DNA of 64,000 nucleotides, from the IMG/VR virus record IMGVR_UViG_3300025436_000002, positions 62,001 to 126,000 of that record; one strand, 5' to 3'. A program made the translations under genes and the position numbers. Origin of the DNA: a virus. The notes below the pieces were generated by a model, which saw only the letters and a list, made by a program, of their open reading frames with translations, did no database searches and had not been told where the DNA came from. Below, in pieces: positions 25,917-33,668 of the stretch (position 1 is its first letter; the number at the start of each line of letters is the position of its first letter).

Positions 25917-26011
25917 GCCCCATTAGTTTAATCAGAACAACTGTTTGATCAACAGAAGGTGGAGACAAGAGTACTCGTGTTGTACTTGGTAGTGAGATTC
26001 TCCATGGGGTG
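25917..26011 (+). tRNA. Aberrant tRNA-like sequence
   Basis: 95 nt. Acceptor GCCCCAT/ATGGGGT is clear. A CTGT/ACAG stem holds TTGATCA. The T-stem candidates GGAGA and TCTCC are separated by 33 nt that contain an extra hairpin (AGTAC/GTACT) and no TTC loop. It looks like a tRNA disrupted by insertion or a decayed gene; no amino acid can be assigned. Confidence 0.4.
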
Positions 26012-26025
26012 GCGTTTAATAAAGT

Positions 26026-26093
26026 ATGCTTGTAGTTCAACGGTAGAACGGTCTTGTCTGAGGCTGTTGAGAGTTCAAGTCTCTCCAAGCATA
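26026..26093 (+). tRNA. tRNA-like gene with shortened anticodon arm
   Basis: Only 68 nt. Acceptor ATGCTTG/CAAGCAT, D arm GTTC-AACGGTA-GAAC and T arm GAGAG-TTCAAGT-CTCTC are perfect. The anticodon stem GGTCT/AGGCT encloses six bases (TGTCTG) and the variable region is three bases, so no anticodon fits the standard 7-nt loop. Confidence 0.6.
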
Positions 26094-26120
26094 CTTTACT
26101 ATCTAAGAGGGGAGGGTAAC

Positions 26121-26288
26121 ATGTGGGAATCTTTTATTAGAATAATAATTATTACAATGATACTTATGACGTTATCCATAGCTGTATTAAAAATTAGTAT
26201 TCTTTATTGGAATGTATCATATGAAACTCCTACAGCAGGCTCATTAATTCAAGTTACTAAAGGGGAAGGTAAAACATGGCAAGAGTAA
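26121..26288 (+). CDS. 55-aa membrane protein
   Basis: ATG at 26121 after GGGGAGGG, directly behind the tRNA cluster. Residues 6-29 form one hydrophobic segment (IIIITMILMTLSIAVLKI). It overlaps the next gene by 13 bp. Confidence 0.6.
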   Translation: MWESFIRIIIITMILMTLSIAVLKISILYWNVSYETPTAGSLIQVTKGEGKTWQE

Positions 26289-26560
26289 CAGGTAAGTATT
26301 ATAGAATTGAACATTCAGTTTATTTTGGGGATGGGAGTACTGAAACTGTTGACATAGTAGACTCATATTCCATAAGAGATTTCTTAATAGATACATATCT
26401 GAAGAGACCTACATTCGAACCAGACTATTATGAAGACGTTACACTTGAGAGTTTAATATTCATGGTAGAGTCTATAGACAAATTTGAAGGCATGGAAGTG
26501 GATATTAATGTAAGAGAGCATACTATAATAACAGAAGGGGAATTGTTAGATGATAATTAA
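26276..26560 (+). CDS. Acidic protein of unknown function
   Basis: 94 aa, AAGGGGAAGG upstream within the previous gene. An alternating beta/alpha pattern and many Asp/Glu residues. No family recognised. Confidence 0.55.
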   Translation: MARVTGKYYRIEHSVYFGDGSTETVDIVDSYSIRDFLIDTYLKRPTFEPDYYEDVTLESLIFMVESIDKFEGMEVDINVREHTIITEGELLDDN

Positions 26561-26711
26561 ACCTGAGATACTTTGGTTCTGTACTTTATTCTATCCTATG
26601 ATAGGAGCTTTAATGATGGTAGTATGTTATATATTTCAACCAGATTCTAAAAAAGAAGACAAGGTTGTAGAGAATGAGGAGTATGTATACCCAAGAGATA
26701 GGATATATTAA
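26550..26711 (+). CDS. 53-aa membrane protein
   Basis: ATG at 26550 overlapping the previous gene by 11 bp, with GGGG upstream. One membrane segment (LWFCTLFYPMIGALMMVVCY) and a charged cytoplasmic-type tail. Confidence 0.5.
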   Translation: MIIKPEILWFCTLFYPMIGALMMVVCYIFQPDSKKEDKVVENEEYVYPRDRIY

Positions 26712-26773
26712 ATATATACTGCTCTGATTCAAAAAACATTGGGGATAAGAAAGTTGCTAAAGGATATATAATC

Positions 26774-26872
26774 ATGTTAAACATATCACAAGAATTATTA
26801 TTATCCATGTATGGAGTCTTATACTTAATAATATTTGGACTCTACAATTCCCTTAAAAGTTTATTTAAGTAG
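26774..26872 (+). CDS. 32-aa hydrophobic microprotein
   Basis: AAAGGA upstream of ATG. A single hydrophobic helix (MYGVLYLIIFGLYNSL). Third small membrane gene in a row; role unknown. Confidence 0.4.
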   Translation: MLNISQELLLSMYGVLYLIIFGLYNSLKSLFK

Positions 26873-26880
26873 GAGATATT

Positions 26881-27327
26881 TTGGTATTAGAGTGGAACAA
26901 CTACTTTTTAGAGATGGCTAAGACTGCTTCATTGAGATCTAATTGTATTAGGGCTCAAGTAGGGGCTATTATAGTTAACGAGGGTAAGTTCATAGTTGCA
27001 ACAGGATATAACGGAACTCCTTCGGGAGTAACAAGCTGTGTAGATAAGAAGTATTGTTATCGCATAGAGAATAGTATTCCATCGGGAACTAGATATGAGG
27101 ATTGCCAAAGTTTACATGCAGAAATGAATGCTATAATACAAGCGGGAATTCCTAAATGTAAAGGTTCAACCATGTACATATACGGACATAGTTTTGTATG
27201 CGTACTCTGTAAGAGATTTATAGTTCAGTCTGGAATAACTGGAGTCTATTTGAGAAAGGATGAACTATCTGAAATAAGATACATCCCTATTTCAACTATA
27301 AAAAAAGAACTAGAGGATTCCTTATGA
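26881..27327 (+). CDS. dCMP/cytidine deaminase-like protein
   Basis: 148 aa, TTG start after AGGAG. The zinc-dependent deaminase signature is LHAEMNAI (His ligand and catalytic Glu) with FVCVLCKR holding the two cysteines; Val replaces the usual Pro before the first. CIRAQVGAIIVNEGK and ATGYNGTP are family blocks. It would convert dCMP to dUMP and feed dTTP synthesis for phage replication. Confidence 0.85.
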   Translation: MVLEWNNYFLEMAKTASLRSNCIRAQVGAIIVNEGKFIVATGYNGTPSGVTSCVDKKYCYRIENSIPSGTRYEDCQSLHAEMNAIIQAGIPKCKGSTMYIYGHSFVCVLCKRFIVQSGITGVYLRKDELSEIRYIPISTIKKELEDSL

Positions 27328-27398
27328 CAGATATTCAGACAATGATTTTAATTCTTTGTACTATGTTCATGTGGATAACTTTTTACCCAGAATATTAG
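27324..27398 (+). CDS. 24-aa hydrophobic peptide
   Basis: ATGA overlap with the deaminase stop; a single hydrophobic stretch (TMILILCTMFMWITF). Plausible but too short to be sure. Confidence 0.3.
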   Translation: MTDIQTMILILCTMFMWITFYPEY

Positions 27399-27408
27399 GA
27401 GAATCGCT

Positions 27409-27648
27409 ATGAAAAATATACTAGTCACATTCTGTGAGAATGATTTTATATATTCTGTATATCTACAAGATGGGACAGGTATCCCACTTACAGACTACTG
27501 CCATAGGATACTATCACATATAGCCAGCCAAGGAGTTGAAACTATATTTAATACTCTAACTGAATTACTACAAAGATATCCTGATGCTGAGATAATAGAT
27601 CCAATAGAAGTTTCTAAAATTCTAATGACCGAAGAATTATTAAAATAG
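27409..27648 (+). CDS. ELLK-tail family protein, first copy of the array
   Basis: 79 aa, TAGGAG upstream. It introduces the family that fills the next 36 kb. The head is an N-terminal strand (ILVTF), a second strand pair (FIYSVYLQDG) and a middle helix. The tail is EVSKILMTEELLK, an amphipathic helix. It is followed by a terminator, not another gene, and its Glu codons are GAA, so no ribosome site is formed, yet the ELLK residues persist. Function unknown. Confidence 0.85.
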   Translation: MKNILVTFCENDFIYSVYLQDGTGIPLTDYCHRILSHIASQGVETIFNTLTELLQRYPDAEIIDPIEVSKILMTEELLK

Positions 27649-27711
27649 ATTGTAAAGTTTCATTTCAATAACCTTACTGAGAGTCTTGACGACTCTCTTT
27701 TTTTATGCTAT
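27632..27711 (+). repeat. 80-bp perfect repeat, copy 1
   Basis: Identical to 58307-58386. It spans the last codons of an ELLK-tail gene, the intergenic stretch, the terminator hairpin and part of the -10 box. Confidence 0.9.
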
Positions 27712-27714
27712 TCT
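27679..27714 (+). promoter_or_regulatory. Intrinsic terminator whose loop is the -35 box
   Basis: Stem GAGAGTC/GACTCTC, loop exactly TTGAC, then seven T residues. TTGACG (27686-27691), 17-bp spacer, TATTCT (27709-27714) with TGn. Confidence 0.85.
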
Positions 27715-27746
27715 ATTCGTGTAAGGTTAGATAAAAGGAAATGTTT

Positions 27747-28340
27747 ATGGAAACTAAACGAGTAAGGCTAACAGGAAGACTTCAAAGACAGGGTAGAATA
27801 AAACATCCAGACTTTAAAAAGTATGGCGTAAGAGAAATCCTAGATAATTTGACTGAAGCATGTAGTAAAGATAAAATAAACTTCGATGGAACTTTAGTAG
27901 GCTTGTCTAAATCCAAGTACAGAGTATTTGAAAAGAGTCATGTATGTGCTAAGTGTGGATTAGAAGCTCAGTACTTTATACTGGAGAAGCATGGTATGTG
28001 GATGGGTAAAGGGAATGTATATAACATATCAAATGAATATAGATTTCATCTTATGGCTGTAAGAGGAGATGGAAGTGAAGTAGAATTCACACAAGATCAC
28101 ATACTTCCTAAAACTTTAGGTGGAATTAATAATCTTATTAATTACCAAACTATGTGTATGGATTGTAATTCTAGGAAGGGTCATAAGGTTGAAGAGAGAG
28201 ATCTTAAAGTAATGAGTAATATCCTAAAGGAACTTGAAATTAAACACATACCTCATGAGGTTAGAACACCTTTTCACATTAAACTAATAAAGATAGTTAA
28301 CAAGGAAAGACGGGAGAGTTTATGTCAGTTTATGAAATAA
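27747..28340 (+). CDS. HNH endonuclease
   Basis: 197 aa from ATG 27747, seven bases after AAAGGA; an earlier ATG (27741) is too close to the site. CAKCGLEA and MCMDCNSRKGH supply four zinc cysteines around FTQDHILPKTLGGINNLINYQ, the HNH core. Such free-standing nucleases in phages usually act in homing. It lies at the start of the ELLK-tail array. Confidence 0.85.
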   Translation: METKRVRLTGRLQRQGRIKHPDFKKYGVREILDNLTEACSKDKINFDGTLVGLSKSKYRVFEKSHVCAKCGLEAQYFILEKHGMWMGKGNVYNISNEYRFHLMAVRGDGSEVEFTQDHILPKTLGGINNLINYQTMCMDCNSRKGHKVEERDLKVMSNILKELEIKHIPHEVRTPFHIKLIKIVNKERRESLCQFMK

Positions 28341-28600
28341 CAAAGTCAGCTTCTAGGGAAGGAAACGAGATAGTCTTCAGAACTCTTGATAGGCAGAAAG
28401 CTATAGACAAGATTAAAGAATTGGCGGGAGATACTAACCCTGATAAGTGGGAAGGTCAAGTGTGGAACAACGGAAACTCTATGGTAAGAAAATGGATTAA
28501 CAATAAGATAGATGAACCTCTAAACTGGGGCTATGCTTACTCAGCCATGTACGGTGGCAACATCCCTAGCTATTATCTTAAACAACACAAGTTAGATTAA
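28322..28600 (+). CDS. Protein of unknown function
   Basis: 92 aa, overlapping the HNH gene by 19 bp with GGGAGAG upstream. An N-terminal alpha/beta half is followed by a W-, N- and Y-rich half. No family recognised; a terminator-promoter follows. Confidence 0.55.
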   Translation: MSVYEITKSASREGNEIVFRTLDRQKAIDKIKELAGDTNPDKWEGQVWNNGNSMVRKWINNKIDEPLNWGYAYSAMYGGNIPSYYLKQHKLD

Positions 28601-28628
28601 TGTAACAAAGTATTAACCTTACATCATT

Positions 28629-28664
28629 GAGAGCCTTGACGGCTCTCTTTTTTTATGCTATTAT
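28629..28664 (+). promoter_or_regulatory. Intrinsic terminator whose loop is the -35 box
   Basis: Stem GAGAGCC/GGCTCTC, loop TTGAC, T7. -35 TTGACG (28636-28641), 17-bp spacer, -10 TATTAT (28659-28664). Compared with 27679 the stem differs by a compensated base pair, so the hairpin is conserved as structure. Confidence 0.85.
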
Positions 28665-28699
28665 GTATAAGTGAAGTTATTTAATTAAAGGAGACTGTC

Positions 28700-28975
28700 A
28701 TGTCACAGCAAGCACCTACTGAGAATGTAACTAACCCAAGATACCAAGCTTTCCTAGACTATCATTACGGAAATCATATGTTACATCACTACTCTCAGTT
28801 TATTAACAATATGGTTATTAATTTCCAAAAAGAACACCCTGAGAAAAATATAGGAAAACATGTTGTAGATCACGATGCTTTCACTAGCTATATAATTGAA
28901 AGTGTAGCCAAAGCAAATTCTCTACAGGAGATGGGATATGGGGATCATGCTCAATTTATCTGGGGAGACATGTAA
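28700..28975 (+). CDS. Histidine-rich small protein of unknown function
   Basis: 91 aa, AAAGGAG upstream. Helical with many His and Tyr residues (DYHYGNHMLHHYSQF). It is not an ELLK-tail member but its stop overlaps one (TAATG). Confidence 0.55.
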   Translation: MSQQAPTENVTNPRYQAFLDYHYGNHMLHHYSQFINNMVINFQKEHPEKNIGKHVVDHDAFTSYIIESVAKANSLQEMGYGDHAQFIWGDM

Positions 28976-29244
28976 TGAATGAACTATTCGGAGATGATGT
29001 TCAAGGACTCTTCGTAGCTCACAGTCTGGAGGATTCCCTTGACTTCAAATTCTTCATATACGAGGGATTAAACTATCAAACTAGAATTAAATATAGAAAC
29101 TATGATTGGTCGAGAACGAGGATATGGGCAAACTCAACTCCAGAACAAGCATTGGAAACATTTAAGAATGATCCAAAGTATGTAGTATATGAAGATATAG
29201 CTGGATTTAAGAAGTATCTGATGACAAGAGAACTTATTAAGTAG
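28975..29244 (+). CDS. ELLK-tail family protein
   Basis: 89 aa. Head GLFVAHSLEDSLDFKFFIYEG shows the family strand pair; tail FKKYLMTRELIK has Ile in place of the second Leu. Stop is TAG and the next gene starts 11 bp later. Confidence 0.8.
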   Translation: MNELFGDDVQGLFVAHSLEDSLDFKFFIYEGLNYQTRIKYRNYDWSRTRIWANSTPEQALETFKNDPKYVVYEDIAGFKKYLMTRELIK

Positions 29245-29254
29245 GAGAACTATA

Positions 29255-29959
29255 ATGAATGATAATATCATAGAGTTGTTTAGAGACATCAAAGGTTATG
29301 AAGGAAGATACTTGGTCTCGAATCTAGGTAATGTCAAAAGTCTAAACTATGCACGTACTGGGAGAGAGCAACTACTAAAGTTAAGGTTAGATGGTAAGGG
29401 TTATCCCTTTGTGACGTTACCTACAAAAAATCAACAGAGAGTGCACAGGCTTGTTGCTATCGCATTCATCCCTAATGATGAGGATAAACCTTACATAAAT
29501 CACATAGATGGTAATACATCCAATAACTCTATTGAGAATATTGAATGGTGTACTCCCGAAGAGAACATGAGACATAGATCTGATACTCTAGGATATAAAC
29601 ATTCTCAGGAAACGAGGGATAAGATAGGGTTAAAAGCTAAAGGTAGGACTATACATATAAATACCAAGAGATCTAGGCATAGACCAGTTAGGTGTATTGA
29701 GACAGGCATTGTCTATAGCTCACAAGTTGAAGCGGAATCTAAAACTGGCGTACTCGACAAATATATTTCAAATTGTTGTGCGGGTAGAGTAAAGACAGCA
29801 GGACATTTACATTGGGAGTTTGTTTTAGAATGTAGGGAATTTCAGAGTATTGTAGAATCTAGTTCAGTGTGTCAAGAGAAGATTGATGGGGTATTTAAAG
29901 AGAGTGGTAAAGGTACTGGTATCAGTGTATTAGTAACTAAGTTTGTTAAGGGATTATAA
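29255..29959 (+). CDS. HNH homing endonuclease (NUMOD4-type)
   Basis: 234 aa, AGGAG upstream. NUMOD4 block (FRDIKGYEGRYLVSNLGNVK), HNH core (INHIDGNTSNNSIENIEWCT) and C-terminal NUMOD1-like DNA-binding segments (RPVRCIETGIVYSS, NCCAGRVKTAGHLHWEF). It is a mobile intron-less homing gene inserted among ELLK-tail genes. Confidence 0.88.
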   Translation: MNDNIIELFRDIKGYEGRYLVSNLGNVKSLNYARTGREQLLKLRLDGKGYPFVTLPTKNQQRVHRLVAIAFIPNDEDKPYINHIDGNTSNNSIENIEWCTPEENMRHRSDTLGYKHSQETRDKIGLKAKGRTIHINTKRSRHRPVRCIETGIVYSSQVEAESKTGVLDKYISNCCAGRVKTAGHLHWEFVLECREFQSIVESSSVCQEKIDGVFKESGKGTGISVLVTKFVKGL

Positions 29960-29961
29960 AT

Positions 29962-30282
29962 GTGACAAAGATTACGCTTGAGAATACTAATACACTACGT
30001 ATGAGAACTATTCCAGACGGGTTATCTCTCTTTAATCCTAGGGACGGACAACCTGAAATAGCTTATATGTTCTATGTGCTAGGTAGTAAACTTTGTGTAA
30101 TATCTTCAACTCACTATAATAACTTTAGAGATCCTACCTGTTGGATTGTTAGTTCTAGTAAAGAAAAATTAGAAACCCTAGGGAAGCTTACTGAAGCGTA
30201 TGCAACTTATAGGAACTTTTCTTTTACAACAGATACTAAAGAGATCAAAAGGCATATGATGATGAGGGAATTACTACAATGA
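29962..30282 (+). CDS. ELLK-tail family protein
   Basis: 106 aa, GTG start two bases after the HNH gene. Head motif YMFYVLGSKLCVIS; tail EIKRHMMMRELLQ ends in Gln. It begins like its neighbour (M-T/S-K-I/V-T-L), so the two are probably a tandem duplicate. ATGA overlap at its end. Confidence 0.8.
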   Translation: MTKITLENTNTLRMRTIPDGLSLFNPRDGQPEIAYMFYVLGSKLCVISSTHYNNFRDPTCWIVSSSKEKLETLGKLTEAYATYRNFSFTTDTKEIKRHMMMRELLQ

Positions 30283-30599
30283 GTAAAGTAACTCTAGGGG
30301 AGGTAATGATACTTGAAGGGATGTCTCCGATAGCTATATCTATATTCAGATATGGATATGATCGAATGATAGAGGAAATATCTTACAGGTTCTATATTAT
30401 GCAAGATAAACTTTTCTATATAGCTGATAAAGAAAACAGCCAGTTATTAGAAAAACCTCTGTGGGGAAGAGACACTAGATTTTCGGGAGATCTTTTAGAT
30501 AAGTTAGCTGAGGAATACTCAGGTGTGGGTAACTATTACCTCATAAGAGGGTATAAGGAAGTTAATAAATACATGATGGCAAGGGAGCTATTAAAATGA
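30279..30599 (+). CDS. ELLK-tail family protein
   Basis: 106 aa. Head SYRFYIMQDKLFYIADKE, tail EVNKYMMARELLK. AGGGAG inside the last codons serves the next gene through an ATGA overlap. Confidence 0.82.
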   Translation: MSKVTLGEVMILEGMSPIAISIFRYGYDRMIEEISYRFYIMQDKLFYIADKENSQLLEKPLWGRDTRFSGDLLDKLAEEYSGVGNYYLIRGYKEVNKYMMARELLK

Positions 30600-30844
30600 A
30601 TACTAAGTACTTTGCAGAGTATTATGATTTCTATAGGAGATACACTAAGAAGTTCTTTTTAAACAAAGACACTAATACTATTTTGTATGATATGGAAAGA
30701 GGAATGCATTCATCCCTCATAAATCTTTTTTATTTTGGAGGATTCAAGTGTCTATTGGAGGAGTTTGGAGGCAACCCTGATTTCTATATATACGATAATA
30801 AGCTATTCGATAAGTATTTAATGATAGAAGAATTAGAAAAATAA
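30596..30844 (+). CDS. ELLK-tail family protein
   Basis: 82 aa. It starts in the ATGA of its neighbour. Tail LFDKYLMIEELEK departs from ELLK at the third position. It ends with TAA and is followed by a G9 run that probably acts as the ribosome site for the next gene. Confidence 0.78.
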   Translation: MNTKYFAEYYDFYRRYTKKFFLNKDTNTILYDMERGMHSSLINLFYFGGFKCLLEEFGGNPDFYIYDNKLFDKYLMIEELEK

Positions 30845-30861
30845 GGGGGGGGGAAAATAAA

Positions 30862-31047
30862 GTGGCTAAACCTATAACTACAACCTCAGAAAAGATTCAA
30901 GCCTATAGACTCAAGTATGGATGTGGAATCATGGATGCAAAGGAAGCAGTACTCTCACAAGAAAGAGAAGATAGGATACTCAGCTTAGAAGCTAGAATAG
31001 AAAAACTCGAGAGATTAGTTAGGAAGTTAGTTAGGGATAGTAAATGA
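30862..31047 (+). CDS. UBA/TS-N-like domain microprotein
   Basis: 61 aa, GTG start. Residues 10-30 (IQAYRLKYGCGIMDAKEAV) match the N-terminal UBA-like domain of elongation factor Ts (lRe.TGaGmmDcKkAL), the part that binds EF-Tu. The rest is a short coiled coil ending in basic residues. It may contact host EF-Tu; inference from one motif. Confidence 0.55.
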   Translation: MAKPITTTSEKIQAYRLKYGCGIMDAKEAVLSQEREDRILSLEARIEKLERLVRKLVRDSK

Positions 31048-31283
31048 AAAAGATAGCTATATACCAAGAACCTAACGGAATATTCTCAAGAGTATATTGG
31101 ATGACGGATACTCTATCAATTTTAATGGAGTACTCTTCTGTTACGAGCTCACTCCCTATTACAGAGTACTTAGGAGATATTTGTGATCTATTACGCCAAT
31201 ATGTACAGACGAGACAAGATTTTAAAATACTGGATCAAAAACTATTTGATAAATATCTTATGGTGGAAGAGTTACTAAAGTAA
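31044..31283 (+). CDS. ELLK-tail family protein
   Basis: 79 aa, ATGA overlap with the TS-N-like gene. Head IAIYQEPNGIFSRVYWMTD, tail LFDKYLMVEELLK. Ends TAA ahead of a hairpin promoter. Confidence 0.8.
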   Translation: MKKIAIYQEPNGIFSRVYWMTDTLSILMEYSSVTSSLPITEYLGDICDLLRQYVQTRQDFKILDQKLFDKYLMVEELLK

Positions 31284-31306
31284 CAATAATTTAATAATAG
31301 AGAAAG

Positions 31307-31341
31307 AGAGTATTGACAATGAGTTAATACTCTGCTACTAT
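31307..31341 (+). promoter_or_regulatory. Hairpin with embedded promoter
   Basis: Stem AGAGTATT/AATACTCT (31307-31314 with 31326-31333). -35 TTGACA (31313-31318) at the loop, 17-bp spacer, TACTAT (31336-31341). Confidence 0.7.
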
Positions 31342-31375
31342 ATTTAGATACTGTTAACTAAAAGGAGATAAAGCT

Positions 31376-31723
31376 ATGAGTAAACCAGAAGAAATAACTA
31401 AGGCTATCTTTAATCAAATAGGTGGGAGAACTTTAATGCTTATGCTCGGAATTACTGTAGCTAACTGTATGCAAATAGATAATAAAGTACAGGGTAATGG
31501 TTTGATGATAGGTAAGATTAAATCTGCTAAAGTTAATACTATCGACATTATCTTAAACGGAAAAGATTTATATGACGTAACTTTTTATATGAAGAAGATA
31601 ACAAAAGGATATGATGTAAAGATAACTAAAAGAATAGAGTTCAAGGATATATATTGTGACGGATTGATGGACTTGATAGGAGCTCAGACAGGTCTTTACT
31701 TAACATTAAATGCAAGAGGATAA
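31376..31723 (+). CDS. Protein of unknown function
   Basis: 115 aa, AAGGAG upstream. A helical N-terminus (GGRTLMLMLGITVANCM) precedes a beta-rich part. It lacks the ELLK tail, although it shares the transcription unit with many members. No function proposed. Confidence 0.6.
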   Translation: MSKPEEITKAIFNQIGGRTLMLMLGITVANCMQIDNKVQGNGLMIGKIKSAKVNTIDIILNGKDLYDVTFYMKKITKGYDVKITKRIEFKDIYCDGLMDLIGAQTGLYLTLNARG

Positions 31724-31726
31724 CAG

Positions 31727-31987
31727 ATGAGGAGACCTTCAATATTAACTCTAGTAGCTATAGCTAAGTCTGTTAATAATGAATCAAACTTAGCCTACTA
31801 CCGTGATGAACTGGGTGAGATATATTGGAGTTCTATATTTTCAAAGACCTTAGGAATGCAGGACATATGCTTAGATCGTAATTGGTCTATAAAAAAGTTA
31901 GCATGGATGGTAGCCAACCCTAAATACTTCATAACAGACTCTAAGGAACTGGACAAGTATTTAATGACTAGGGAGCTACTGAAATGA
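31727..31987 (+). CDS. ELLK-tail family protein
   Basis: 86 aa, first of eight uninterrupted overlapping copies. Head ILTLVAIAKS and LAYYRDELGEIYWSS; tail ELDKYLMTRELLK. Confidence 0.85.
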   Translation: MRRPSILTLVAIAKSVNNESNLAYYRDELGEIYWSSIFSKTLGMQDICLDRNWSIKKLAWMVANPKYFITDSKELDKYLMTRELLK

Positions 31988-32337
31988 AGATTTACAAAGC
32001 TTCTGATGATAGTAGTATATTCTATATTAATCTAAATAAACCTAAGAATAGTAAAGACCTACGAGATTTTAAACTTACGTACACGGCTTTAAGTTTTAAG
32101 ACTATTCTAAATATTAACTTCTCCATAAGGGATACTATAGTAGTACTCTATGATACTGAAATACTTTCATTTTTTATTACAAATATTATGAGGAAACGTC
32201 AAAGTATTAACAGTAATCTAATTCTTTCGAGTATTGAATGTTACTATCAACTAAATTTGGAAGACTACGCTAAAAAGCTTCCTATAAAAGATAAAGACTT
32301 TAAGAAAGCTTTAATGATAAAGGAGTTGTTGAGATGA
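31984..32337 (+). CDS. ELLK-tail family protein, divergent head
   Basis: 117 aa. The head (SIFYINLNKPKNSKD) differs from most, and a hydrophobic middle region (ILSFFITNIM) is present. Tail DFKKALMIKELLR. Its last codons AAGGAGTTGTTGAGATGA form the next start. Confidence 0.78.
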   Translation: MKIYKASDDSSIFYINLNKPKNSKDLRDFKLTYTALSFKTILNINFSIRDTIVVLYDTEILSFFITNIMRKRQSINSNLILSSIECYYQLNLEDYAKKLPIKDKDFKKALMIKELLR

Positions 32338-32639
32338 ATACATGGGTTCGGACACCAGTTATCCCTTGTGAAATAGTAGCTATCCAACGTCTAGAAGAAC
32401 TTAGTGGACGGTGGTTATGTGCTTATTGGATTAGAAGAATTCCTATAGAAGGTGTAGTCTTTCATGATCCTAAAGCTATCCAAGCACATTCTTATATAAA
32501 CTATGACTGGAACAATATCTGTGAAGATATGAGAAGTTCTTTAGAAGAACTAATTAAGATAAACCCAGTTGCTATCGAATTGATAATAGATAGAAAAGAG
32601 ATCAATAAGATATTAATGATCATGGAGTTACGGAGATGA
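32334..32639 (+). CDS. ELLK-tail family protein, CEIVAI subgroup
   Basis: 101 aa. IPCEIVAIQRLEEL and AYWIRRIPIEGVV mark a local subgroup with the genes at 32636 and 33291. Tail EINKILMIMELRR is atypical at the end (LRR). Confidence 0.8.
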   Translation: MNTWVRTPVIPCEIVAIQRLEELSGRWLCAYWIRRIPIEGVVFHDPKAIQAHSYINYDWNNICEDMRSSLEELIKINPVAIELIIDRKEINKILMIMELRR

Positions 32640-33004
32640 AACCTATACTAACAACAACAATGAATATAGATTTAAGTAAGCACGGCTCTCCTTGTGAACT
32701 AGTAGCTATTGAAGAACTAGCATACCCCCGCTTCTGTGGAGGGATGGGGGAGATAGAGATTACAACTCTCTACTGGATGAGAAAGATAGCTCCAGAAGGA
32801 ATTATAGATAATGATTTTAATAGAGAGTACTATTCAAAACTGATATGTTACTCTTCATTAGATTATATGTGGAACATAGCTGAAAGACAGTATGAACGCA
32901 AATCACTTAAAGAATTACTAGATTCAACCTCATCCCTTAATAATCTAATAACAGATCCTAAAGAAATTAATAAGATATTAATGACAAAGGAGTTACTAAA
33001 GTAA
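32636..33004 (+). CDS. ELLK-tail family protein, CEIVAI subgroup
   Basis: 122 aa. SPCELVAIEELAYP and LYWMRKIAPEGII are shared with 33291. Tail EINKILMTKELLK. Ends TAATG, one-base overlap with the next gene. Confidence 0.85.
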   Translation: MKPILTTTMNIDLSKHGSPCELVAIEELAYPRFCGGMGEIEITTLYWMRKIAPEGIIDNDFNREYYSKLICYSSLDYMWNIAERQYERKSLKELLDSTSSLNNLITDPKEINKILMTKELLK

Positions 33005-33294
33005 TGGAAGACAATTTAAAATTAGTAGCTATAGTTAAATATAGGCAGGGAGGTGCTCTAGTCTATGCTTTCTATGAGAGGCTGGGTTCTATGTGGGGAA
33101 GTCGTAAGACAGTATTAAAGACTATACCTTATTATGACTTTAAAATACATCGTAGTAGTATAGGAATATTCTACAATGGGTACACTAATATAAAATGTAT
33201 AGTAAGAGACTATGAAGATGATTACAGTAAAGAAGTTATAACAGACGAGAAAGAGATCAATAGGTACTTGATGACTAGGGAGTTATTAAAATGA
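33004..33294 (+). CDS. ELLK-tail family protein
   Basis: 96 aa. Head LVAIVKYRQGGALVYAFYE; tail EINRYLMTRELLK preceded by VITDEK. It sits between two closely related subgroup members, so duplication was not simply adjacent. Confidence 0.85.
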   Translation: MEDNLKLVAIVKYRQGGALVYAFYERLGSMWGSRKTVLKTIPYYDFKIHRSSIGIFYNGYTNIKCIVRDYEDDYSKEVITDEKEINRYLMTRELLK

Positions 33295-33668
33295 AATATC
33301 TCGGAATTAAATACGCAACTATCAACATAGAGACTAGCCATCCAGAAATTGAACTGGTAGCTATCGAGGTATTACCTTATAGTCTACTAGCATGGAGCGG
33401 TAGTTTTGGTGATGAGGATGTTAGCCTTCTGTATTGGATGAGACGGGTACTTCCATCTGGAGTTATAATGAACGAGATCAATCTGAAATACTATCGAGAA
33501 GTAATATGCTACTACACTCCATCAGAACATGTATGGGATAGTGGACGATGTCGTGCTGAATGTACTTCACTCCAGATACTCCTAGATTGTATTCCAGAGA
33601 GTCATAAACTTATTACAGATCCTAAAGAAATAAATAAGATACTAATGACACAGGAGTTATTAAAATAA
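33291..33668 (+). CDS. ELLK-tail family protein, CEIVAI subgroup
   Basis: 125 aa. EIELVAIEVLPYS, LLYWMRRVLPSGVI and LITDPKEINKILMTQELLK align with the gene at 32636 over nearly the full length, proving whole-gene homology rather than a shared tail only. Confidence 0.86.
   Translation: MKYLGIKYATINIETSHPEIELVAIEVLPYSLLAWSGSFGDEDVSLLYWMRRVLPSGVIMNEINLKYYREVICYYTPSEHVWDSGRCRAECTSLQILLDCIPESHKLITDPKEINKILMTQELLK

Noticed and set aside
25882-26088. Open frames on both strands across the tRNA cluster
   Set aside because: The region is explained by tRNA structures; only the part of the plus-strand frame from ATG 26121 has a ribosome site.
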